A DNA stretch of 36,108 nucleotides, from assembly GCF_001186125.1 (NCBI RefSeq), contig NW_014040451.1, positions 51,675-87,782 of the forward strand, read 5' to 3'. Both the position numbers and the translations under genes were made by a program. The DNA comes from Sphaeroforma arctica JP610. Taxonomy: Eukaryota; Opisthokonta; Ichthyosporea; Ichthyophonida. The notes beneath the pieces were generated by a model. The model had not been told where the DNA came from. It did not search any database and saw nothing but the letters and a program-made list of their open reading frames with translations. Shown here one piece after another: positions 19,901 through 28,977 of this stretch (position 1 is its first letter; each line of letters opens with the position of its first letter).

Positions 19901-21906
19901 GTTTCTTGTGCTTTGTCTCCGCGCGTGCCCGTTTATTGGGTCGCGTTGATTGAGTGGAGTCGCGAGCACGTGTCTGGTTAGGACGCGTCTGATGAGGTTT
20001 ATCATCTGACTTCTGGCGTGAGAGGTATCCTTGATCAGGGAGCTCGCGCGGTTTCTTATTTCCCGCCTTTCCATTCGAGGTTGCTCGGTGTACGGGGAAA
20101 AGAGTGCATACACAGTATCATAAAACTTTTCCCACGTAAGTCGGGATAGATGAAACTTTGTTTCATGTCCCTTGTCTCGAGCCTCAGTTGCGTATTTACG
20201 TCGCAACTTGGTGTACAGACTTTCACGGTCGTTGTTCCCTGTGTTCTTACAGAAAACATGCATAACCAGGAACTCGTACCATCGCTGTGCTTTGTTCTTT
20301 GTTATATCTGGACGCTTAAGGTCAGCATCAAGTTTCAGAATGTAACTCTGAATAGAAGTATTCTCAACTGGTTCAGTTAAGATTGAACTCAGTCCTGGAC
20401 TGCGCATGTCTTTGCTTAATAAGGACGTAACCAACCAACACACAGCTGGCTAGTCACGACAAGTGTCTAGCTCATGCTGGTGTCGCTGCAGGATCAAGTA
20501 ACTTGTTCCTGTAGGGTCAAACGATTGCATTAAAGCAGAAATCCATTGCAGGGGAGTGATACCATTCGTCTCCAGCATGACCATAAACGCATTAAGCGTA
20601 CAGGTTAGCGTGTCGAGGTCATGGTTGTTTATAAACTCAACCTGCTTGCTGTTGGCATCCCAGTTCGACTTAAGTCGACTGATCTGTCCCTTGTACTTCT
20701 GGTTATCCCGGTGGTCTTGCCCACGCTGGGCCTGAAGTAGCTGATCGATGCGCTTCTGCTTGATCGCGATCATATTAGCAAAATATGACACGTCTTCAGC
20801 ATGGTGCTCGTCATGGGCGATTTCCATCTTAATGGTGTAATCGTCGACCGATTTATTAGTTTCGGTCACCTCGTCAGAGTGGAAATCCTCTGCGGGTTGG
20901 TGTAATGCGGTGCGATCGAAGCGATTAAATTCGACATCGTTAACACGTTTATGGGAGTGTTTATTACCCCTTATAAAGTCCCTGGTCGAGGCCTTTCGGT
21001 GCTCTGTTCCTTGGATAGTTGTTGGTATTATAATTTTGGGTGATTCATGCGTCTGGATGACATACCCAGTCTTAACTGGTTTCCGACGATTGTGATCCCA
21101 GTTGGGTAAGGTGGCGGAGTATTTTTTCCTGCCTCTGGGTCTATAATACCATCAAGGACGGGCGACTCATGCCCGGGCGTTAGAACAGGCAAATAATTAG
21201 CCTGGAGTTCTGGTGGTAGTACATCGTAAGGTATAGATACGTTGAACACATCTGGTTCAACTGCCACAGGTGTAGCGCTCAGGTCCTTACACTTTTCGGG
21301 CGTAATTGCGAGTCGACGTTCTGTCCACTTCTTTAGGGCTTCAGTAGTGCCCGGAGAAACATGCTCGCGTAAGTGCTGTGCGTGTTTTCCTGATCCATAC
21401 GTTCGATCTACTTGTTCAACAGTCATGCCGTTCATAAGGGCGACTAACTGATTCTTAAGATCAGTGTTTTCAGTAGTTAACTTACTTATGCGTGTTGGCT
21501 CAGTGGTCTCGGTCGTAGATTCGGGTTTGCCACTTGAGCTTGCCTCCTCTTCTGGTTCCGTTATAGGTACAATTTCAGATTCGTCTTTGTCCCCTATAAT
21601 TATGGACTTTTCTTTCTGAGTTTCGTCAGAAGAATTGGTTGGGGCGTCTTGAGACGTGTCCCTTGTCTCACTTCTTGGCTTCGTAAATTCAAGCTTCGAA
21701 GTTGAGGCAATAGTTAGCCCTCGGGCTCTATCTGCAGGAGTAGTCTTCTTAATCGGAGTGGCTACGTCCTTATTCGAAGCATTGTCCTGACTATTATTGT
21801 CAAACACAAGTGCTTCGGCTACGGTGCGGTCAAACGCATCGGCAGCAACGGTGGTTGCTTCTGCGTCAGCAGTAGCTGCTGCAGCGCTAGTGGCTTCTCT
21901 CTCCAT
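19901..21906 (-). pseudogene. gag region of element B
   Basis: The N-terminal frame (21028-21906) encodes an Ala/Thr/Glu-rich, probably disordered segment with clusters of Lys-Glu repeats and a Pro-rich end. Following frames (20450-20869 and 19838-20443) are helical and rich in charged residues and Trp/Leu, as in a capsid-type core, then basic toward the zinc segment. Assigned by order and composition. Part of a broken element. Confidence 0.55.
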
Positions 21907-22087
21907 CTTTTTATGTTCCGCCTTGCGTTCATTGCAGGCGTATTGTCTTTCTTTGTCATAATCTTAACTTATGACTTCAGTATTATTCTCTTAAGGAATG
22001 ACTGTGCTTAGGAAAGATTTCGTGGTAATTATCTACCTTTACGTTTAAGTAGTCTAAGTAGTTAATACCTTTGCTAAATTTAAAATG

Positions 22088-22920
22088 TGTGATTTTCGGT
22101 CTCTCAAGACGACATTAACGCCTTAGAGTAATTAAACGCTTAGGTTAAGTCTTAGTGTAATTAAATTCGAAGTAAATAAACGAAATGAGTCTTTTAGTAA
22201 AGTTAAGTATGCCTCGCGAAAACAGCAATACTCTGAGGGATTGTGAGGCTGAGACATTGCCTACATATAATCCTCTCAGTACTGTTTCCGCCGAAGGGAT
22301 TTTATTTAGTGTTGCTTTGTCGCTCTATTAAAAACTATGGTATGTTTCGTTGGGGCGAATCCGAGAGACTCATAAAATACTATCTTTAAAAAGAAAAAGA
22401 TAAAAAAGAAAAAGAAAAATACTCTTGATGTCCATAATAATTGCATTAACCAATAACATGCCACTTATCAAGAATTACCGACTTAGCCTTCATCAGATTG
22501 GCACATCTGGTTGGCTGAACGGGGGACAAACTAAGCAACGCAAATAGTCCTTAGAAACCTATGTTCGGTTGAGCCATCTCGCTACCGAAGTACTCAGATA
22601 TAAACAGATTTGGAAGGTTAATATAGTTCTATTAATAAAACTAGACCAAATGTTATATTTGGTATTTTACTGGGGCCGGTAATACAACATGTGGCATCAA
22701 GTGTCAACATCACCCGAGACTCACCCATTTGTTGTATCCTAGTATTTTGATGGAAAACATATCATAATAGAAAACCCATTTGTTGTATCCTAGTATTTTG
22801 TTTGACTATTATACAGATACAATTATCTACAATTGTGCTTCAGCAGATACCAGGTTTTACAACCGTAATAGCCTTTAAACGTTAATACGGTTATAATTTA
22901 CGTTAACATGTGCTTTTACA
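22088..22920 (-). repeat. LTR3, shared by B (5') and C (3'), chimeric
   Basis: On the minus strand it starts TGTAAAAGCACATG and ends AATCACA. Its left part (22088-22677) matches LTR2, while its right part (22678-22920) matches LTR1 (10411-10759). The switch lies at about 22677. A 26-bp direct repeat beginning CCCATTTGTTGTATCCTAG occurs twice near 22724-22800. The TGT...ACA termini match LTR2. Confidence 0.75.
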
Positions 22921-23291
22921 ATAGGAACCCGCTGATTTTAGTTAAGGTAAGCAGTATACTGGGAAGACATGGCGAGCTACGAGTCGCTCTTCTAGAGGTC
23001 TATATTGAAACCATCCTTGTCAAGGACTGTCCAGGACACTGTAGCACCCTTAGTGGTTAGTTGAGTACAATTAGATAGCATAATGCCCGTTTTCTCTAAA
23101 ATGGGCCCATAGCCTAAAGAGATCTATGAATCGATTTACTCAAAGGCTAAGCTTTATTGTTAATGCTAGGTACAATAATATTATTTTCAAAAAAGATAAG
23201 CTACAATGTATGTATGTTACAATGTATGTACATATGGTATGGCTCTCATAGCCGTTGTAATGGTTCGGGAAAGATCGATGGGAAGAAGTGG
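22921..23291. other. Non-coding 3' region of element C
   Basis: About 370 bases between LTR3 and the end of the chromodomain-like frame. A short repeat of CTACAATGTATGTA occurs near 23201-23231. I see no gene and only a weak purine-rich stretch near the LTR. Confidence 0.5.
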
Positions 23292-23606
23292 TCAGTAGAT
23301 TTTAGGTAATCCTTTCCGTTTATCTCGTGTGTTCTTATGTAAGCGCTTGTTCCATTTCTTATTAAAAATACGAAGGAAGTCGCGAGATTCACGAAACGCA
23401 TCGGAGGTTAGCCAAGCTACTGTCCCATCCATAAAACGTGTCTTGTAGTAAGTGTAACCGTCTTTTAATGTTTTGTCTATTATATCTTTGACTTGTGACT
23501 CCATAACTGGGACATCAGAATCAAATGAGCGAGTGAATGAGAGTTCGGAGGTAGGATTACGGCGAGTGTTTAGATTAGTTGCGCTAGTACCATCTATGTT
23601 ATTCAC
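23292..23606 (-). pseudogene. Chromodomain-like C-terminal tail of element C
   Basis: The product has VKDIIDKTLKDG, then YTYYKTRFMDGTVAWLTSDA, a helix, and NKKWNKRLHKN. Of the three tails this is the most chromodomain-like: V-x-x-I-[LI]-x, K-x-G, Y-x-x-x-F-x-D-G, then W two residues before the acidic/Ser turn. Part of a broken element. Confidence 0.6.
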
Positions 23607-23639
23607 TTCGTAAGTATCACTCTTCTCATCATGGTAGGA

Positions 23640-24430
23640 AATAACAAACGATTCAATTGTCTTAGAAGAGAGTTTTGTAACGTTGGCTTTGCGATTTATA
23701 ATTTTAACATAATCGCCTACTTTGAACTGAACAATGTTCTTAGTGTTATTCCATCAATCATACGCTTTAAGTAGGACACGATTTTTGTGCTCGAGTCAAC
23801 AGGGGTAAACAACGTTTTGCATATGCTAGATCTTTTGTAGCCATGGAGTAACATGTTTCTCGGGCGCAGTTTTGTCAAACGTTGCTTGTAATTCACTATA
23901 GCGGCCAAGGAAATAGTGAAACGGGAGTGTTCCAGTTTGAGGATTTATGCAGTTATTCATTTGAGTCTGAACCCATTTCTAATGATAAGGCCACATATCC
24001 TCAACGTCATTCAATGCGGTACGCAATAGCTTCTTTAGTTCTCTATGATGTGTCTCATTTGCACCCTGCGTTTGAGGTTTATAAGGAACACCACGCCTAT
24101 GGGTCATACCTGATACGAGTATAAGTGCCTCCATTACGTCGGTACAAAACTCACTACCGTTATCAGAACATAGTACTCGGGGGAAACCGAAGTCATTAAA
24201 GACGTGATAGCATAACTCTGCCACTGTTTGCGGGCGTTTGTTCGGTATTACTTTATATACATCGCCAGTGTACTTGGATCGCGGGAGTTTAACCAAATCG
24301 ACTATGACTCGGCGCATCGGTTGGTCTTCTGTCACACCTTTTAGGTGGCATTACCTCGACTGCACCCTTGTTGGGTGCATGTGTTGTACGAGTCTTGAGC
24401 TTTTGTTCAAACTTCTTAGACTCCTCTAGT
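23640..24430 (-). pseudogene. Integrase and GPY/F-like region of element C
   Basis: The product reads RVIVDLVKLPRSKYTGD near 24265-24320 (first Asp), VLCSDNGSEF near 24145-24175 (second Asp) and ANETHHRELKKLLRTAL near 24015-24065 (Glu). Arrangement and spacing match element B. Part of a broken element. Confidence 0.8.
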
Positions 24431-24871
24431 TTCTAAGAACTCGGTTGAGGGTTTCCACTTAGTGGTACCTGCAAGACCGATGCGAAAAACAATGGTGTGT
24501 TTCCAAGGCGTCTTCTTAATAGAATAGGATCCCGGATACAAGAACGTGTCGGTTTCACGATCGACATAGATAGGCTCGTCTTGTATCATATTAATTAAAT
24601 CACGTATCCATGGGTCGGAGCTACGTAAGGGACAATACAGCGTCATGGTAGATTTAGTAATATTAACATAATTTAACAACTGTGCAATAAGTTGCCAAGG
24701 TGAGTTAGCCCACGCATTATGCTTTGATAAGTCAAGTTGAAAGGCATCACCTTTAGGATGAGTCAACGACCTATAATCAGAAACCTGTTTGTTATGTTCT
24801 GCGGCGAACATATCAATAGTAAATGAACCCAATCTTGATTGAGCGAGGTTAAACCATTTCTTATTAAGCAT
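24431..24871 (-). pseudogene. DIRS-like methyltransferase-like segment of element C
   Basis: The product reads IDMFAAEHNKQVSDYRSLTH, then DAFQLDLSKHNAWANSPWQL, then KSTMTLYCPL. The N-S-P-W motif is at 24695-24706. Alignment with A and B is obvious by eye, showing that this segment is a stable part of the pol of this group. Part of a broken element. Confidence 0.65.
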
Positions 24872-24889
24872 TCAATCGGTTGCTAATAA

Positions 24890-26000
24890 CTCTTTAACTG
24901 TTTTCTGGTAGTCAGGGACAAGTCGAGAGAGCATGTCAGGAAGATGATTATATATTCCTGGTATGTGTGTAATGTTAAAAGCGAACTTAGCAATAATGTC
25001 ATGCCAGCGGCTCACCAACTGTGAATCAGGGTTCGTGTCCTTTAAATATGTTACAGACTTTTGATCACAGGCGACAGTGAAGTAACTTTCTTAAAGGTAG
25101 TCTTTAAACTGTCTTAGCGCAGTGTCAATAGCAAGGAGCTCTTGTTTGACGGTAGGGTAATTCCGTTGACTCTTATTATAACTCGGCTAAAGAATTGTAT
25201 ATAGGTAATGAGAAAGACGAGGTACCAAATCCGAGAAGAAGTTGACAAACCCACACACAGAGTTCACATCTCTTTCAGTAATCGGTGTTGATAAACCAAC
25301 AGAAATTAATTTTTGTCAGGATCAATTTCTACCCCTGCTGCAGATACCTTGTAACCAAGTAAGTGTATTGTATCTTTAGCAAAAGAGCACTCGTCCTCGT
25401 TAATCTTAAGTTTGGCATGGTTTAGTCGCTTTAAGACTTCCTTAACGAGTTTAGTATGTTCATGTATTGTCTTTGTAAAGATAACTATATCATCTAAATA
25501 TATCCGACAGGTCCGTAAATAGTTCCATCATAACTTGTTGGAAGAAAGAAGGTAACAAGTGTAAGCCTTCAGGTGCACCTTTAAACTGGTACTTCTTACT
25601 TTGCCAAGTAAAGAAGAAGTATTTCCTATGCGGCTCATATATTTGAAATTGATGGAATGCAGCTTTTAAGTCTATCTTGGAAAAGATAGTCGCACCTTCC
25701 ATTTTGCGTAGTATCTCGCTTATCTTTGGCAGGGGAAAACTATGTTGCGGAATTAGTTTGTTGATTGGCGACAGGTCTAGTACTACTCTTGTCTTACTAA
25801 ACGTTCCATCAGATTTATATTGATCGACCCCTAAAAGAGCTAAGTTAACTGGGGTTGCATCATATTTGATTTCAATTAGACACTTTTTTTTAACCAATCT
25901 TCAATTTGGGGTTTGACAACGTTTTTGTGTCTCCAACTCACGTAGTTATGTGAAGCACACTTTAACTTAGAGATGCCGACGTTTGTCAAGTCAAGTTTAA
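24890..26000 (-). pseudogene. RT and RNase H region of element C
   Basis: RT blocks include VVLDLSPINKLIPQHSFPLP near 25735-25800, FSKIDLKAAFHQFQIYEPHR near 25620-25690, FFTWQSKKYQFKGAPEGLHL near 25570-25630 and a Y-L-D-D-I-V-like block near 25485-25500. RNase H traces continue below 25200 (a D-Q-K-S block near 25050). Part of a broken element. Confidence 0.8.
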
Positions 26001-26305
26001 CGTACCCGTTAGAGAACTTAAAAAATACACCCGTCAGTTATTGCAATCTTTCTGTTTTGTATAATTAAGTTCATAATTATATCGGTAAAGTGCGGAATCA
26101 TATCCTTTGCTTCACCTTCCAAAGGTTTAGGTATCTTTAACATGTTATCATCTGACTGATCTTTATTTGGGTCTAGCCCATTAGGCAGACCAGTGAGAGT
26201 TATACCTAAACTGAGAAGATCTGTCATACCTATAATTTAATCGTATTTCTGAGGCATGTCAGTAACATTTAGGTGAGTCTTTATTTCTCTTCTATCTGAC
26301 CTCAG
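26001..26305 (-). pseudogene. Protease end and linker of element C
   Basis: GMTDLLSLGITLTGLPNG, then DQSDDNMLKIPKPLEG, aligns with the same linker in B (GMSDLLTLGITVTGLP, D-Q-S-D-D-N). It marks the upstream limit of recognisable element C sequence. Part of a broken element. Confidence 0.6.
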
Positions 26306-27203
26306 ACTTCAAAACAAAGGATTAAGAAAGGATAGAGGAGGATTGCCAAGACTACTTGAATCGTAAGCTTTGACTTGTACTTTTTGGACTAGGATTTTTG
26401 GGCTCAGGGCTTTCCGGGTTTGGCCAAGGATTTGTGGAATCTTGAGATTGCCGGCTACGATCAAATCGGGATCAGGACAGGAAATTAGGGTTAGGATCTT
26501 ATAAACTCGAAAAAATAAAAATAAAAATATGAAGGAATACAAAGAATACAAAAATAAATATTATCTAGAAGTAGAGAAAAAGATTACAATCCATCTGAAT
26601 AATGGGAGTTGTCATCCAACAAAGATACAAACTGTTCGGGAGCAAATATTTAGTTCGAAGCTCTTGTACACTCTATTTTTGTTTTTAAAAAACAAGCAAA
26701 TGTTTATAGTAGTTACATTATTTATTTAGTTCGTTGGCAACTTGGCACTCTCTCTTCAGTCTCTTCTTGTTGAGTCTACTCTTCACTTTCTTGTGACGTC
26801 TTTCCCCCCCCCGAGCATCACAAAAGGACACAGAGTGTCAGAGACTCAGAGTCACAGTATCAATTTATCATCACAGTGAGTCAGTGACAGGTCTCGAGCC
26901 TCGGCTCCCTCGTGGCTCGTTGTCCGTGCTCGAGAAATATAAAAAAAAAAAAAGAGGCCTAAAGCCTACAATCAGTAGTTCAGTACTAATAAATATGTAC
27001 TAGTAGACCAAAGTCCAAAAGTGAAAAGTCTCTATTCTCAAAAGTCCTTTCTCCAAAGTCCATAGTCCAAAGTCCTTCGATCTCGGATGTATCGATAAAT
27101 AAATACACTTTCGACTCTTTGAGTAAAACATCGACTCACAACTCACAAGAGTCACAAGTCACAGGTCACAACTCGCTGAGTAACAAAATGCCAAATGTGG
27201 ATA
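26306..27203. other. Non-coding AT-rich interval
   Basis: No gene is supported. It includes a C9 run (26804-26812), an A13 run near 26941-26953, a degenerate cluster of CAAAGTCC-like octamers at about 27009-27080, and scattered GACTC/GAGTC and GTCACA words at 26838-26890 and 27110-27180. The octamer clusters are low-complexity repeats. A regulatory role is possible but unsupported. Confidence 0.55.
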
Positions 27204-27760
27204 CATACTGTATTTTGCTCTGACCAGGTGGCAGGTAAGTAAACGACATGGTCTTTTTGATATAAAATACCCTAAAACCGAAACGGCATGGCTAAAAATA
27301 ACATGTCGGTCGGTAATCTATGGTCGTTTATTGTTCCCAGCTGACATGGAGTCTTCGCTCTGACTACATATCTTACCAACAATGTTTACTTAGCAGGTCA
27401 CCTTCAATATCGGCTAGCTATATGTAGTCCTTCGGACGTTAGTTCGATCCCCTATATTTTAGTTATATTTCTATTATTCTTCACTAGTAGAGGGTCATGT
27501 GGTTACCGAGCAGGTTGTGTATATAAATAACTATATAACAAGTTCAAATATATAAATAACCATTTCAGCAAACGATCTTTTAGTAGTATTTATTTAGTAA
27601 ATAGAGTCTAGTGTAGAGTTGTTATATGTAAAGCCAGACAACCGCCACAAAAGGATCTATGTATATAAACGACCATGTCGTTTATTCGTTTTTCTAGTAA
27701 GTGTGTACAATCAAAATATTCCGACCTCGTCGATGTCGTTTACCTGGTCAGATTTTACAA
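27204..27760. mobile_element. Possible foldback or MITE-like element
   Basis: CTGACCAGG (27220-27228) followed by TAAACGACAT (about 27240-27249) is mirrored as ATGTCGTTTACCTGGTCAG at 27733-27751. An extra partial arm, GACCATGTCGTTTATT, occurs near 27671-27686. No transposase frame lies between the arms, and the interior is AT-rich with a short TATATAAATAAC duplication near 27520-27560. Clear target-site duplications were not seen. It could be a small non-autonomous DNA element or a chance palindrome. Confidence 0.35.
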
Positions 27761-28590
27761 TGATCGAGACTCAAATTCCATTGCCCGATGGCAATCTAAT
27801 GCTTTTTTATTCTTTCAGTCCCAGCCTCCCAGTCCCTACTCCCTAAGCCCAAGGCCCCAGGGCTCAGATATCTATTTTTTCTTTTTCCTTTCCCCAACTG
27901 TTTTTTATATATATATTTTTTATCTATAGCTTTGTGTTTATATTTTATAAAAAACTTTACATAAGATCTAAAAAAAAGAATTTTAGAAAATTGTTTGTTT
28001 ATATATATCAAATACATTATCGCCTTTTTATATATTTTATCAGTTGTTTGAAATTGCTTGTACTTTGTCAGCATATTTTTCTTCTTTAAATTTTATAAAT
28101 GTTTTTAAAAACAATTAACAGAAACAAAATCATAGCCTTCTAAAATATACAACATTTTTTTCTTCTTGTTTCTTTTCAAAAGTATTTAAAAAAAGTCAGT
28201 GTTATTTTAAAACAAAAACTTTAAAAGGAAATGGTAGTTATGTTATTGGGGGTTTAAAAATACACACACTATGATACATAAATATGTATATACATGACTT
28301 CGTCACTTCGTTGATCTATTTGTTTACAAAAATATTTATCTCTTTTTACTTCTAAAGAGTAGAAGGCTGTTTCAATTCAGTCTTCAGTCTTCTTTTATAA
28401 TTTTGTTTGTTTCGAATTTTTCGATCATTGCATCGTAGTTTTCTGAATATACACACAAGGGAGAGAGTGCTTTCTGGCTACGAATTTGAGAAAGTCTGAG
28501 ATTGTCATCGCAGTGATATTGGCAATTTGGCATATATGCGCCATGTTTATTGCACAGTGCACATCAAATATTTACTCTCGACTCATTTTT
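27761..28590. other. AT-rich intergenic stretch
   Basis: Long A and T runs and no supported gene. It lies upstream of the TATA box of the 28978 gene and may hold part of its promoter. Confidence 0.5.
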
Positions 28591-28597
28591 AGAGGGG

Positions 28598-28604
28598 TAT
28601 AAAA
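28598..28604 (+). promoter_or_regulatory. TATA box upstream of the 28978 gene
   Basis: TATAAAA in a GGGGTATAAAATAC context, about 375 bases before the start codon at 28978. A long 5' untranslated region would follow. A suggestion only, as AT-rich DNA yields such words by chance, though the GC-rich left flank is typical of real TATA boxes. Confidence 0.4.
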
Positions 28605-28977
28605 TACTTTTGTCGTTATTTTCTTCAGTTTTTATAGTTTTCATTTGAAATACAAACGCTATATTGAATAGAACCAAGAGACAAACAAGAACAAAAGCAT
28701 GAACAAACGAAAAATCAATTTATATATTTCTTGTTTGGAAACCAAAACTATACATGTTTCAACATTACAATAACCAATTCTTCTGACACACTACAACCAC
28801 CCTACCCCACGCACACTCGTAGAAACGCATCCTTCCCTCAAATAGCATGCATATTTGCGCTTTCATGCTTCATCTTTTAGGATTCAGCCATAAAGCATCG
28901 AGGAAAACAATTGCAAAACGGGGTATCGAAGGCAAGTTTAAAGAATTAGTAGCGGTCGTAAAGTAGATGATTGCAAA

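Larger units (their letters stand above)
14690..22920 (-). mobile_element. Ty3/gypsy element B, the best preserved copy, broken
   Basis: On the minus strand: LTR3, gag, Cys/His-rich nucleocapsid segment, protease, RT (with an assembly gap), RNase H, methyltransferase-like segment, integrase, GPY/F segment, chromodomain-like tail, polypurine tract and LTR2. One open frame of 508 codons covers integrase. I count roughly five to ten breaks, so it looks younger than its neighbours. Its two LTRs agree over most of their length but have different U3 ends, so they cannot be used as a simple clock. Confidence 0.8.
22088..26305 (-). mobile_element. Ty3/gypsy element C, broken, partial
   Basis: On the minus strand from about 26305 downward: protease-RT linker, RT, RNase H, methyltransferase-like segment, integrase, GPY/F-like segment, chromodomain-like tail, an untranslated stretch and LTR3. 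No gag or 5' LTR of its own is seen in the window. It is a third subfamily beside A and B and carries many breaks (ten or more). It runs into unrelated AT-rich DNA at about 26.3 kb. Confidence 0.75.

Noticed and set aside
10020-26305. DIRS elements with tyrosine recombinase
   Set aside because: The methyltransferase-like segment suggested DIRS, but DDE integrase (D, D, E blocks), LTRs with TGT...ACA ends and polypurine tracts show Ty3/gypsy. No tyrosine recombinase motif was seen.
26309-26729. Short frames around 26.3-26.7 kb
   Set aside because: Lys/Ile/Leu-rich products typical of AT-rich non-coding DNA, with no motifs or splice support.
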